Shown here: in pieces, positions 8,317 to 16,835 of the stretch
Position numbering within the stretch: position 1 is the first letter of the stretch
How the letters are laid out: every line of letters begins with the position of its first letter
Source: Macrococcus equipercicus
GTDB lineage: Bacteria > Bacillota > Bacilli > Staphylococcales > Staphylococcaceae
Reading direction: 5' to 3'
Assembly (NCBI RefSeq): GCF_004359525.2
Contig: NZ_SCWC02000002.1
Span: 372,001-436,000, forward strand
DNA: 64,000 bases
Position numbers and translations under genes: made by a program
Notes under the pieces: model-generated
The model's database searches: none
Seen by the model: only the letters and a program-made list of their open reading frames with translations
Told to the model about the DNA's origin: nothing

Positions 8317-9912
8317 ATGAATAAAGCAGTGAAGTTAATAGCAGCAGCCTCGCTCTCAGCGGTGCTGCTCGCACCGGCAGCAGAAGCGGCCTCTGTATCA
8401 TCCTACGCAGGCTCGCATATCAAAGTCTCTCAGCTGGCGCGTTATGATTCACAGACAGATTACGGGGAAAGCGGCACGGAGATCGTAGCCTATGACAAGA
8501 AGTACAAACGCGCGTACTCCATCAACGGTGCTCTGAACGCCCTTGATATTCTGGATGCGTCCCAGTTGAAGGCGGGTCAGTTCCCGCTGTACAAACGGGT
8601 GCTGCTCAAGGATTTCAATGCCGCAGGTTCTGACATCACAAGTGTCGCCGTTCATCCGAGCCATCGCTACATTGCTGTCAGCGTGCCGGCTGCCGCTAAG
8701 ACGGATAACGGCCATGTCATTTTCATGTCCATGGACGGGGAGTTTCTGAGTCAGGTGGAAGTAGGGGCACTGCCTGACATGCTGACGTTTACAAGTGACG
8801 GCAGACAGCTGGTCGCCGCTAATGAAGGGGAGCCGAATGATGCCTATACGATTAATCCGGAAGGTTCCATCTCCATCATCCAAACCAATAAAACTGGTGT
8901 CATCAAGCAGCAGCATGCGAAGACCTGTTATTTCAATCCTAAGATGATTCCGTCCGACGTACGGGCACTCGGAAGAAATGCGAGAGAAAGTTTTCTCAAC
9001 CTGGAGCCTGAGTATGTGACGATTGACCGGAAGAACAGGTTCGCCTATGTGACAATACAGGAAAGGAACGCTATCGCTAAAGTGGATCTTCAGACCGAAG
9101 CTATTGTCTCAGTCAAGAGCCTCGGCTATAAGAGTTACCATCATAAGGCGAAGATGGATGCCTCAGATAAAGACAGCGCCATCAATATGCAGAACTATCC
9201 TGTATACGGTATGCTGCAGCCGGATGGTGTCAGTCACGTCGACTACAAAGGCAGGACCTACCTGCTGACGGCGAATGAAGGGGACACCCAGGATTATCCG
9301 GGATTCAGCGAAGAGACCCGCGTAGGAGATATCGCAGACCAGTACAATACAGCCTCGTCTTACTTCAAAGGTTTTCAGCCGGGTATTTTAGAGGATAAAA
9401 GCGCATTGGCCCGTCTTAAAACTTCGATCAACAATCCTTTTACCGGAAAAGACGGCAAGTACAATGCTGTGATCACGTTCGGAGGGCGCTCATTCTCGGT
9501 CATCGAAGCGGATTCTATGAAGCGGGTATATGACAGCGGTGACGACTTTGAAACTATTACTGCTCGTGCATGGCCGACTGCATTCAATAGTAACCAGGAG
9601 AAACCGGGTAAGATTGACTTTGATTCTAGAAGTGATGACAAAGGCCCTGAGCCTGAATCCGTGACTGTCGGCATGATCGGCAGCCATCAGTATGCATTTA
9701 TTGGCCTTGAACGCACCGGCGGCATCATGGTTTATAACATCGATCAGCCAGTAAAACCTGAGTTCGAGACTTATTTCAAGTCAGCTGACATTTCACCTGA
9801 AGGCATCACATTTATTCCTAAAGAGCAGTCACCAGTTGATAAACCATTGTTACTTGCGAGTCATGAAATGTCCGGCACGATTGCTGTCTATGAACTGGAT
9901 GATATGAAGTAA
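8317..9912 (+). CDS. Secreted choice-of-anchor I family beta-propeller protein
   Basis: A 531-residue exported protein. It starts at ATG 8317 behind GGAGGAGAAC; the open frame extends further upstream but without a ribosome site and without the signal peptide start. Residues 1-24 form a classical signal peptide ending AAEAA. The mature part carries repeats such as LPDMLTFTSDGRQLVAANEGEPND, the hallmark of the choice-of-anchor I / LVIVD-like propeller proteins, and GPEPESVTVG and SPEGITF motifs near the end. No LPXTG or transmembrane anchor is seen at the C-terminus, so it is probably released or loosely bound. Function in this family is unsettled; phosphatase/esterase roles are often suggested. 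It stands alone, directly before dif. Confidence 0.85.
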   Translation: MNKAVKLIAAASLSAVLLAPAAEAASVSSYAGSHIKVSQLARYDSQTDYGESGTEIVAYDKKYKRAYSINGALNALDILDASQLKAGQFPLYKRVLLKDFNAAGSDITSVAVHPSHRYIAVSVPAAAKTDNGHVIFMSMDGEFLSQVEVGALPDMLTFTSDGRQLVAANEGEPNDAYTINPEGSISIIQTNKTGVIKQQHAKTCYFNPKMIPSDVRALGRNARESFLNLEPEYVTIDRKNRFAYVTIQERNAIAKVDLQTEAIVSVKSLGYKSYHHKAKMDASDKDSAINMQNYPVYGMLQPDGVSHVDYKGRTYLLTANEGDTQDYPGFSEETRVGDIADQYNTASSYFKGFQPGILEDKSALARLKTSINNPFTGKDGKYNAVITFGGRSFSVIEADSMKRVYDSGDDFETITARAWPTAFNSNQEKPGKIDFDSRSDDKGPEPESVTVGMIGSHQYAFIGLERTGGIMVYNIDQPVKPEFETYFKSADISPEGITFIPKEQSPVDKPLLLASHEMSGTIAVYELDDMK

Positions 9913-9918
9913 TGATAA

Positions 9919-9953
9919 TCACACATCCATCAAATGGTGGATGTGTGATTTTT
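9919..9953 (+). terminator. Terminator of the propeller-protein gene
   Basis: An 11-bp stem (TCACACATCCA 9919-9929 with TGGATGTGTGA 9938-9948) followed by TTTTT. Confidence 0.8.
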
Positions 9954-9996
9954 ATGATGAAGAAGGGCAAGTGAAATGACTGTTTTCTTTTATACA

Positions 9997-10032
<36 letters not shown>

Positions 10033-10035
10033 TAT

Positions 10036-10073
10036 TAAAAAATAAATAAGGACAGCTTCATCCTTATTTATTT
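10036..10073 (-). terminator. Terminator of the femA-femB operon
   Basis: A perfect 13-bp stem (10040-10052 with 10061-10073, arms AAATAAATAAGGA and TCCTTATTTATTT) around an 8-base loop lies downstream of femB; on the minus strand it runs into TTTTTTAA. Confidence 0.8.
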
Positions 10074-10083
10074 CTATATTCAG

Positions 10084-11370
10084 CTAGTTGTTTCTGCGCA
10101 GCAGTTTCCGCTGAACTTTTCTGAAGCCGCGTCCTGCTTTACCGGCCGCCTGATAAAGTTTCTGCTTCGGTTTGTTGATGGTCTTCGTGAAATCACCGAC
10201 AAGCTCTTCTATCTGGGCATTGAATCCGCGCTTAAACTGATAGACGCCGTAATCTTCGCCGGATTCTGAGAAATCGCCGGACACACCGTAAAAATTATAA
10301 CGATGATAACCATGTTCAAAACAGTAATTAATCATATGCCAGTGCATTGCATACGGACCCATGAAATGGCTGTATTTGCTGCTTGAACCGCCTGAGAAAT
10401 AATTGAGCTCAAAGTTGTTCTCAAAATACATTCCGGCCGCCAGGTTTAAAATGCTGCCGTCTGTTTTTTTCAGTTCATGTGTATCCAGCAGAGTCTGCTG
10501 CAGCTGATCAATCTGTTTATCGAGCTCAGCGATCTTTTTAATGAGTTTATCGCTTTTGTTATCGTGCATCATCATCTGGTCGCGCTTAGCTTCTGCACCG
10601 TTCAGTTCAGCAGATGTAGTTCTGATATAGTCATCCAGATCAATATAAGCAAGCGGCATGATGACTTTACTGCCGTAATTATCCGCGAACTGACGGAAAT
10701 AGTCATCGTCCCGGGCAATCATACCGGTCCGCTCTTCTGTTTCTTTGTATAATTCCAGAAACTGCTCGACTTCATCTGTGCCGAGCAGACGGACTTTAAC
10801 GCCATATTTCTGGGATTTTTTTACATTTCGTTTACGCTGGCTGTCAAACTGTTTCATGATAGACGCCGGTGTTTCGTTATCCAGATACAGGACGCTCATC
10901 CATCTGACCTGCGAATCAGCCGTATACCCTCTCGTATAGCCGCTGTGGTCATATCCGAGCGACTTCATAAGCTCGATGATATGCTGATTCGTCCCGTTGG
11001 CCTCCTTGTAGTTGACATCCTTGTCATATGTCTTGTAGAGCCAGTACGGGTCTACTTTGACAGAGAGACACTGATGCCGCTTCAAGTACTGGTCAAGTGA
11101 CGTGAAATAGAAGGTCACAAGCGCTGTATCACGGAAATCAAGGACAGGTCCTCTGTTTGAGTAGTACATATAGCTGCCGAACATCGGAATTTTCGAGAAG
11201 AGGCTTGCCGCGATGACTTCGTCATCATGTTTGACACCAAGCAGTACGACGGGATACCCTTCGTCCTCTCTGTTCTTGATGTTCTCCTTGACCTGGAAGT
11301 AATGGCTCATCAACGGCGTCGTTGACATAAAGTTGCTATATTCCTTGACAGTCAGTTCTGTAAACTGCAT
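10084..11370 (-). CDS. femB: FemB, glycyltransferase for pentaglycine positions 4-5 (FemABX family)
   Basis: A 428-residue peptidoglycan bridge-forming enzyme. The N-terminus [34 protein letters not shown] and the C-terminal [20 protein letters not shown] closely follow staphylococcal FemB, including the coiled-coil arm [21 protein letters not shown] near residues 260-285. FemB uses glycyl-tRNA to add the last residues of the Lys-linked cross-bridge in S. aureus; macrococcal bridges may contain other residues, so bridge composition is inferred. It begins at 11370 behind AGAGAGGA and follows femA with a 19-base gap, forming a two-gene operon as in Staphylococcus. Confidence 0.95.
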   Translation of the reverse strand: MQFTELTVKEYSNFMSTTPLMSHYFQVKENIKNREDEGYPVVLLGVKHDDEVIAASLFSKIPMFGSYMYYSNRGPVLDFRDTALVTFYFTSLDQYLKRHQCLSVKVDPYWLYKTYDKDVNYKEANGTNQHIIELMKSLGYDHSGYTRGYTADSQVRWMSVLYLDNETPASIMKQFDSQRKRNVKKSQKYGVKVRLLGTDEVEQFLELYKETEERTGMIARDDDYFRQFADNYGSKVIMPLAYIDLDDYIRTTSAELNGAEAKRDQMMMHDNKSDKLIKKIAELDKQIDQLQQTLLDTHELKKTDGSILNLAAGMYFENNFELNYFSGGSSSKYSHFMGPYAMHWHMINYCFEHGYHRYNFYGVSGDFSESGEDYGVYQFKRGFNAQIEELVGDFTKTINKPKQKLYQAAGKAGRGFRKVQRKLLRRNN

Positions 11371-11389
11371 GTTTATTCCTCTCTTTCTG

Positions 11390-12640
11390 CTATCCTCTGA
11401 TCCTTTTTAAGGCACTGTACACTTTGTAGACAGGCTTATTGATCGGCGCAACGAAGTCACCGATATATTCAATCACATCTGCGTTGAAACCTTTTTTGAA
11501 CTTGATTACTCCTGCATCTTCCGCCTGGTCACTGAAGTCCCCGCTGATACCGTAGAAATTGTAGCGGTCGATATGGTGGTCAAGTGCGTAGTTGATCATC
11601 TTCCACTGGATGGCGTAAGAGCCGGCAAAATGACGGAATTCATTGGATGACCCCCCTGCCAGATAGACGACTTCGTACGGGTTGATCAGGAAGAATGACG
11701 CAGCAATCGGCAGTGTGTCGCCGTGCTGGGCATGAAGTGTCTTCGCTTCCAGCAGCTTTTCCTCTACTGAAGCAAGCTGCTGCTCGGCAGCCTCCTTCTT
11801 GTTCACGGCTTTTTTATTGTCCGGCTTTTTGTCGATCTCCTCAGCTGCTTTCGCTATATCCTTGGTCAGCCTGTCCTGCTCGGCCTCCAGTTCAGGGATA
11901 TAAGTCTTGAAATCGATATAGGCCAGTGGTACCAGCACGCGGTCACCGAAGTATTTCATGCGGTCTGTGTAGAACTTGTCGTCTCTGTCCAGGAATTCCT
12001 TCTTACCGCTTGTGTCTTTCATGAAATTACGGAACAACTGGATTTCGTCTTTCTCAAGGAATCTGACTTTAACCCCGTTCTTCAGCACTTTCTTGATATT
12101 TCGTTTCCGCAGGCTGTCCATGTCCTTTAAGACCTGCTTGTCATCCTTACCTGTCAGATCAAGAATCGAATGCCAGCGGATCTGATGCACCGGATGGAAT
12201 CCGGTCGTGAAGCCCTGATGGTCATAGCCGAGCTCGGGCAGTGTCTCCAGCAGTGAAGCGGACGGATAAGTCTCGAGCTTCTCCCCGTCATGGTTCCAGC
12301 GCTGATAAGGCACGTATGGGTCGACGCGCAGCATCAGTGCGCGGTGCTGCTTCACATAGCGCTTCAGTTCTGTGAAGAAGAAGGTCGTCAGTTCCTTGTT
12401 GCTGTAGTCCATCACCGGGCCGCGGTTAGAATAGAAGTACTTGAATGTCTTCAGGACAGGGACCGCAGTCAGCAGGCTTGCGGCAATGATGCGCCCGCCT
12501 TCTGTGACACCGACAAGATGCGTCTCCGTGCCTTCTGATGTTTTTAAGTCATAGTTGACCGCCATCTGCGTGAAATGACTGTACGACTGACTGTCACAAA
12601 ATTCGCCGAATTGTTCTCTAGTTAAAGTTGTAAATTTCAT
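11390..12640 (-). CDS. femA: FemA, glycyltransferase for pentaglycine positions 2-3
   Basis: A 416-residue FemABX protein, first gene of the operon. It matches staphylococcal FemA at [33 protein letters not shown], the coiled-coil arm near residues 250-300, and [21 protein letters not shown] followed by [18 protein letters not shown]. It acts at the inner membrane face on lipid II, using tRNA-bound amino acids. The frame extends 20 codons further upstream, but ATG 12640 is preceded by AAGGAG with good spacing and gives the family start MKFTTLT. A TATAAT lies on the minus strand at 12674-12679. Confidence 0.95.
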   Translation of the reverse strand: MKFTTLTREQFGEFCDSQSYSHFTQMAVNYDLKTSEGTETHLVGVTEGGRIIAASLLTAVPVLKTFKYFYSNRGPVMDYSNKELTTFFFTELKRYVKQHRALMLRVDPYVPYQRWNHDGEKLETYPSASLLETLPELGYDHQGFTTGFHPVHQIRWHSILDLTGKDDKQVLKDMDSLRKRNIKKVLKNGVKVRFLEKDEIQLFRNFMKDTSGKKEFLDRDDKFYTDRMKYFGDRVLVPLAYIDFKTYIPELEAEQDRLTKDIAKAAEEIDKKPDNKKAVNKKEAAEQQLASVEEKLLEAKTLHAQHGDTLPIAASFFLINPYEVVYLAGGSSNEFRHFAGSYAIQWKMINYALDHHIDRYNFYGISGDFSDQAEDAGVIKFKKGFNADVIEYIGDFVAPINKPVYKVYSALKRIRG

Positions 12641-12733
12641 TGTTAACTCCTTGTAAGTCCGTTGATTTAATTTATTATACATGAGTACTGGCTGATGCAT
12701 TAACTAATAGCTTCGCTCATTGATGAAACATGT

Positions 12734-12784
12734 TATAATTCGTCTATATAGAAGAATTTTAACGAATTCGTTTATTTAGGCGAA
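12734..12784 (+). promoter_or_regulatory. satD promoter with two tandem 18-bp dyad operators
   Basis: A TATAAT at 12734-12739 is overlapped by a near-perfect dyad, TTCGTCTATATAGAAGAA (12739-12756). A second copy, TTCGTTTATTTAGGCGAA, lies at 12767-12784, exactly 28 bp downstream. The copies agree at 14 of 18 positions and each reads TTCG...CGAA or a one-base variant at its ends. A perfect 12-bp palindrome AACGAATTCGTT (12761-12772) sits between and overlaps the second copy. This is the layout of an autorepressor site; SatD carries a C-terminal helix-turn-helix that could bind it. Confidence 0.7.
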
Positions 12785-12800
12785 TATTAGGGGGGATTTC

Positions 12801-13466
12801 ATGCTCGGCATTTTTATTATGGACGTCTCTCACAGCACGTCTTTTCATAATACAGAGGAAATCAGTCATTTCCTCAGAAAGCTGGAACGTCGTATTGAGG
12901 CATGGTCTGCTGTTCTGCCGCATTCCTATGTCAATTTCCGCATGGGGGACGAACTGTTCTTTGTCAGTGATTCACCGAGCAGTACACTCGTACTTGCCTA
13001 TTATATCAAATTATTATGGCCTTTTAACCATCAGCCTGTTAAATTCGGTATTGCAGTCGGAGAAGCGGCACTGCCGGACCATTCATTTGAACACTGGAAC
13101 GATCCACTGATCAAGCAGGCGAGACTTGCACTGGATGAGATCAAGACTCATGAGCTCGTTGACTTCAAGCTCGCCGCACCGGTGGACACAGCGCTCTACA
13201 ATGATATCCTTTTCTATTATCTGACCGATATTCTGCAGTCCCAGACCGCTATGCAGCGGCAAGTCTACTTGATGAACTTGACTGCAGCGACGCAGAAAGA
13301 GCTGGCTGAGACGTTTCAGAAGAGCATATCGACGATCTCCACCCATCTCAAGAAAGGCCGGTCCCGCCAGCTGGCACTGATTCTGCAGTCACTGGAGCGG
13401 TTTGATGAGACGTATGAGCCGCGGATGAAACAGCTGATCCATGACTCAATCAAGGAGGCGGACTGA
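12801..13466 (+). CDS. SatD family protein with C-terminal HTH
   Basis: A 221-residue protein. The N-terminal 130 residues (MLGIFIMDVSHSTSF, NFRMGDELFFVS) resemble the nucleotidyl-cyclase-like fold of SatD-family proteins, with an Asp at position 8 and GDE near residue 50. Residues about 165-200 (TQKELAETFQKSISTISTHLKKG) form a helix-turn-helix. SatD was named from the streptococcal acid-tolerance operon; its biochemical function is not established. GGGGGG precedes the ATG. The stop overlaps the start of the downstream membrane gene by one base, so the two are coupled. The tandem dyads upstream suggest self-regulation. Confidence 0.8.
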   Translation: MLGIFIMDVSHSTSFHNTEEISHFLRKLERRIEAWSAVLPHSYVNFRMGDELFFVSDSPSSTLVLAYYIKLLWPFNHQPVKFGIAVGEAALPDHSFEHWNDPLIKQARLALDEIKTHELVDFKLAAPVDTALYNDILFYYLTDILQSQTAMQRQVYLMNLTAATQKELAETFQKSISTISTHLKKGRSRQLALILQSLERFDETYEPRMKQLIHDSIKEAD

Positions 13467-13843
13467 TGCTGATGAACATCATCCTTTACTTCCTCTGCTT
13501 CATCCTGTACATGTACAGCGGGCCGTTCATCAAACTCATACTGGTGAAGATGAGTACAACCCGGATGCCGGCGTCTGACCATGTCGGCCTCTTGATCGGT
13601 TACCTGGAACGACTGCTGATCATTATCTTTATACTGCTGAAGGAATACACGGCTATCGGTCTGATCATCGCGAGTAAGTCTATTCTGCGGTTCAATGATA
13701 TGAAGCAGGATCCGGTAACGGACATCCCTGAGAAAGTCGACAAACGCTCTGAATATATTCTTCTCGGTACGATGCTCTCACTGACCATCGGCATGCTGAT
13801 CGGTCTGCTGGCGTCCATCGATTTCAGCACACTAGACAAATAA
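13466..13843 (+). CDS. Membrane protein like the C-terminal part of DUF3307 proteins
   Basis: A 125-residue protein with three hydrophobic segments (about residues 4-25, 44-72, 95-118). The block GLLIGYLERLLIIIFILL, then IGLIIASKSILRF and KRSEYILLGTMLS, is the conserved C-terminal signature of DUF3307 membrane proteins, which are commonly encoded next to satD. The usual DUF3307 N-terminal half is absent, so this is a short form. ATG 13466 overlaps the satD stop. Its own stop codon lies inside the hairpin at 13834. Confidence 0.72.
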   Translation: MLMNIILYFLCFILYMYSGPFIKLILVKMSTTRMPASDHVGLLIGYLERLLIIIFILLKEYTAIGLIIASKSILRFNDMKQDPVTDIPEKVDKRSEYILLGTMLSLTIGMLIGLLASIDFSTLDK

Positions 13844-13870
13844 CACACCTATACGGTGTGTTATTTGTCT
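13834..13870. terminator. Bidirectional terminator containing both flanking stop codons
   Basis: A perfect 16-bp stem (13834-13849 with 13855-13870) and 5-base loop. The TAA of the DUF3307-like gene (13841-13843) lies in the left arm and the TAG of the M42 peptidase (complement of 13869-13871) reaches the right arm. Confidence 0.7.
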
Positions 13871-14909
13871 ATGCTAATTCACTCTGGACATAGGCATAGA
13901 TCAGGTGCTCAGTCTGTTCGATGGAATCCTTGTGCGTCCGCTCCATTGCGTGGGAGGACTCGATACCGGCACCGAACAGAGCATGCTTGACATCATGGCC
14001 GGCATGCATCGCTGCACTGGCATCAGAGCCGTAGTACGGATAGATATCCACTTTGTATTTAATGTCGTTTGTCCGGCACAGCTTGACGAGATGCTGACGC
14101 AGCTCATAATGATAAGGGCCTGAGCTGTCTTTAGCACAGATGGATACTGTGTACTCGTCTGATGCCTGACCGTCACCGAGCGCCCCCATGTCGACTGCGA
14201 TATATTCCACGACCTGAGCCGGGACATTGGAGTTGCCGCCGTAACCGATCTCCTCATTGTTCGAGAAGTAGAAATGCGTCGTGTACGGCAGTGTTATCTG
14301 TTCGTCTTTTAAGTGGCGCAGCAGCTCAAGCAGCATCGCCGCGCTGGCTTTGTCATCCAGATGACGGGATTTGACGAAGCCGCTGTCTGTCGTCTGGAAT
14401 CTCGGACTGAAACTGATGAAATCACCGACACTGATCCCCAGTGCCTCTGTCTCTGCAGCAGAGGTCGTCCGCTCATCGATACGGACCTCCATATGTGTGT
14501 CATCACGTTTGATGTCAGTCGCTTCCCGGTACACATGGACGCTTGTCTCATGCATGCAGATTGTCCCCGTGAACACTTTATCCGCGCTATGAATCTCACA
14601 GTATTCCCCTTCTACTGCGTTCCAGTTGAAACCGCCGATCATCGTCATACGAAGCCGGCCGTCCGGCAGTATCGCTTTGACCATAGCGCCGAGCGTATCG
14701 ACGTGTGCTGTCATGAAGCGGTGACGTTCATCGTCCGTGCCTGTCACTGTGACCCGTATGCCGCCTTTATTCGTCTCTGTGACGGTATAACCATAGGACC
14801 TCAGGAGCTCCCTGCAGTAGCGGACCGCCTCATGTGCGAAGCCTGATGGTCCCGGAATATGGACGAGCGCTTTAATTCGGTTGACTGTTGCCTCTACATC
14901 TGGATACAT
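13869..14909 (-). CDS. M42 family metallopeptidase (glutamyl aminopeptidase-like)
   Basis: A 346-residue cytoplasmic aminopeptidase of the FrvX/M42 family. Visible metal and catalytic motifs are TAHVDTLGAMV near residue 67, SRHLDDKASAAML near residue 180, NNEEIGYGGNSN with the catalytic Glu pair near residue 211, VDMGA near residue 232, and the final HAMERTHKDSI with His. The length is normal. It is monocistronic, divergent from nothing nearby and convergent with the satD operon. The natural substrate is unknown. Confidence 0.88.
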   Translation of the reverse strand: MYPDVEATVNRIKALVHIPGPSGFAHEAVRYCRELLRSYGYTVTETNKGGIRVTVTGTDDERHRFMTAHVDTLGAMVKAILPDGRLRMTMIGGFNWNAVEGEYCEIHSADKVFTGTICMHETSVHVYREATDIKRDDTHMEVRIDERTTSAAETEALGISVGDFISFSPRFQTTDSGFVKSRHLDDKASAAMLLELLRHLKDEQITLPYTTHFYFSNNEEIGYGGNSNVPAQVVEYIAVDMGALGDGQASDEYTVSICAKDSSGPYHYELRQHLVKLCRTNDIKYKVDIYPYYGSDASAAMHAGHDVKHALFGAGIESSHAMERTHKDSIEQTEHLIYAYVQSELA

Positions 14910-14973
14910 CTTATCCCTGCTTTCTTATGAAGTGTACCTTTCCATAGTAGCTAATTTGAAAGCAGGAGACAAG

Positions 14974-16236
14974 TTATGCCTTGTGGCCCGCAATCAGCCC
15001 GCTGCGTTTCAGGGCCGTGCCTGCTGCGGTACAGGAGCTGGCACGGACGACACTTGCCGGGCCATATTTTCTCTTCAGCCGGTCGATTGTCTTTGCCAGC
15101 TGCTCCTCCCTGCTGCGGCTGAACTCATCGATGAATAGAGTCAGCTGACGGTCTTCCTCAGGAATGAAGTTCGACAATGTGACGGACAGCGTACGATAAC
15201 GGCGATTCCGGTCGCACAGCTGCTCCATGAAGCCCCAGATGACCTGGAAGACGTCGCGCGTTAAGTTCGTTCCTTCGGAGAGTGTATAGGCCTTGCTCAC
15301 TTTCCCCTCATCGCTGTACCCCGCTGCGAATGTGATTGTCTTCGCCAGACGGTTCTCAGCCCTCAATCTGAAGGTGACTTCCTCCGCCTGTTCCAGTAAG
15401 ACGATTCTCAACTCCTCAAATGCATAGTCACGCATCAATATCTGACTCTTGCATATAGAGGGCTTGTACACCTGATGTTTCTCCCGGATGATGCTGGTAT
15501 CGATTCCGTTGGCGTGCAGATGCAGATCCACACCGATGACACCGAAATCACGCTTTAAATAATGATGCGGGTAATGCGCCAGCTGCCCGACCGTGAAAAT
15601 CCCTTTCTGGTTCAGGCGTTTCTCCATGCGGCGGTTAATCCCCCAGAACTGATGAAGCGGCTCGATCGACCAGAGTTTCTCCGGGACGTCATGATAACGC
15701 CATTCAGCGATGCCGCGGGTTGATTTCTTCGCTTCAAAGTCGAGGGCAAGTTTGCTGAGCAGCACGTTTGAGCCGATACCGACGGCGCACTGTATATGCG
15801 TGGCATGAAAGATTTCGTCTTTGAGCATCACCGCAAATGCCGCGGCACTATCAGCAAACCGTCCATAGCTGCGGGACACATCCATGAAAAATTCATCGAT
15901 GCTGTACTGATGGAAATCTTCCGGGGCGACATACTTCAGGGCAATCTCAGTGATCTTGCTCGCGACTTCCAAATAAAGCTTCATCGACGGGTTGATGATA
16001 TAGATGTCATGATGATGAGGGATTTCAAACAGCCGTGAGCCTGTCTTGATTCCGAGCGCTCTCAGCGGCGGCGTTGCAGCAAGCACTACTGAACCCTGCC
16101 GTTTCGTATCAGCGACGACCGCCAGTTTGACGCTGGAGGGATCCAGCCCTTTGCTCATGCAGGATACACTCGCAAAAAAGCTCTTCTGGTCAATACAGAG
16201 TACATCGCGTTCTTCACATAGATGATAATCATACAT
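14974..16236 (-). CDS. Y-family DNA polymerase, UmuC/UvrX-like, SOS-regulated
   Basis: A 420-residue translesion polymerase of the Gram-positive UmuC/UvrX branch. The palm motifs are RDVLCIDQKSFFASVSC at residues 10-26 and the metal-binding YSIDEFFMDVS near residue 112, followed by the thumb/helix-hairpin region LNQKGIFTVGQLAHYP and the little-finger domain. The frame is open 58 codons further upstream across the promoter, but ATG 16236 has GGGAAGG upstream and gives the family start MYDYH. It would copy past DNA lesions. The promoter carries two LexA boxes, one exactly between -35 and -10, so strong SOS control is expected. Confidence 0.9.
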   Translation of the reverse strand: MYDYHLCEERDVLCIDQKSFFASVSCMSKGLDPSSVKLAVVADTKRQGSVVLAATPPLRALGIKTGSRLFEIPHHHDIYIINPSMKLYLEVASKITEIALKYVAPEDFHQYSIDEFFMDVSRSYGRFADSAAAFAVMLKDEIFHATHIQCAVGIGSNVLLSKLALDFEAKKSTRGIAEWRYHDVPEKLWSIEPLHQFWGINRRMEKRLNQKGIFTVGQLAHYPHHYLKRDFGVIGVDLHLHANGIDTSIIREKHQVYKPSICKSQILMRDYAFEELRIVLLEQAEEVTFRLRAENRLAKTITFAAGYSDEGKVSKAYTLSEGTNLTRDVFQVIWGFMEQLCDRNRRYRTLSVTLSNFIPEEDRQLTLFIDEFSRSREEQLAKTIDRLKRKYGPASVVRASSCTAAGTALKRSGLIAGHKA

Positions 16237-16284
16237 CTTGATCCTTCCCTTCAAAATAAGTGTGATAGCCTGAGTTATATTTTC

Positions 16285-16335
16285 ATTATAAAAGAACATA
16301 TGTTCTTTTTCAATTATAAATAGAACATATGTTCT
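16285..16335 (-). promoter_or_regulatory. SOS promoter of the umuC-like gene with two LexA boxes
   Basis: On the minus strand, -35 TTGAAA (16308-16313) and -10 TATAAT (16285-16290) are 17 bp apart. LexA box AGAACATATGTTCT at 16293-16306 fills the spacer and an identical 14-mer at 16322-16335 lies just upstream of -35. Both match the Gram-positive core GAACATATGTTC perfectly. Confidence 0.92.
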
Positions 16336-16349
16336 ATTTATATGCATAA

Positions 16350-16373
16350 CAAAACCCGCCCGGGCAGGCAGGT
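16350..16373 (-). terminator. Terminator of the short Spo0M gene
   Basis: On the minus strand ACCTGCC pairs with GGCGGGT (one G-T pair) around a 6-base loop, followed by TTTT. It separates the Spo0M-like gene from the SOS promoter. Confidence 0.6.
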
Positions 16374-16375
16374 CT

Positions 16376-16747
16376 TTAAATAAACTGTATATAGTCTTCA
16401 TCACTTGCATCTACTGACCCGTCAATGAACAGCTGTGTCATAATAACGAATTCGTGCTCCAGTGACTGGATGCGGGCCGGAACAGGGAATGAGAAAGGAA
16501 TGTCATCACCATTATCAGTCAGTGACAGTTTCTCCAGCACACGGTCATATGTCGCAAATTCACTTGTTTCGTCATGATTAGGGACTCGTTCAATCAGTGT
16601 CAGCTCGATATGATCAATATGATGGTCATCCCGCTCAATACGGACGATGCCTGTCACGTGTTCATGTCTATCAAACTGACTGCGGGCCACGAGTGTATCC
16701 ACGGTCATGCCGTTAAAGCCGATAGATGATAATAAATGCTTAAACAT
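16376..16747 (-). CDS. Short Spo0M-like protein
   Basis: A 123-residue protein whose start (MFKHLLSSIGFNGMTVDTLVA, then EHVTGIVRIERDD and IDHIELTLIE) follows the N-terminal arrestin-like domain of sporulation-control protein Spo0M. Bacillus Spo0M is about twice as long, so only the first beta-sandwich half is present. The gene has a good ribosome site (GGAGGA) and an intact frame, so the short form looks genuine and not a fragment of a wrecked gene. There is no sporulation in this group; a role in cell envelope or division is possible but unknown. Confidence 0.75.
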   Translation of the reverse strand: MFKHLLSSIGFNGMTVDTLVARSQFDRHEHVTGIVRIERDDHHIDHIELTLIERVPNHDETSEFATYDRVLEKLSLTDNGDDIPFSFPVPARIQSLEHEFVIMTQLFIDGSVDASDEDYIQFI

Positions 16748-16835
16748 TATAATCCTCCAAAAAAGTTATTATTTACGACTATTTTCGCATATAATAGGGA
16801 ACAGAACAAACAAATCAAATTAAAGGAGTACAAAT

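Noticed and set aside
16237-16410. Open extension of the umuC-like gene by 58 codons.
   Set aside because: It would read through the LexA-controlled promoter; ATG 16236 has a ribosome site and the family N-terminus.
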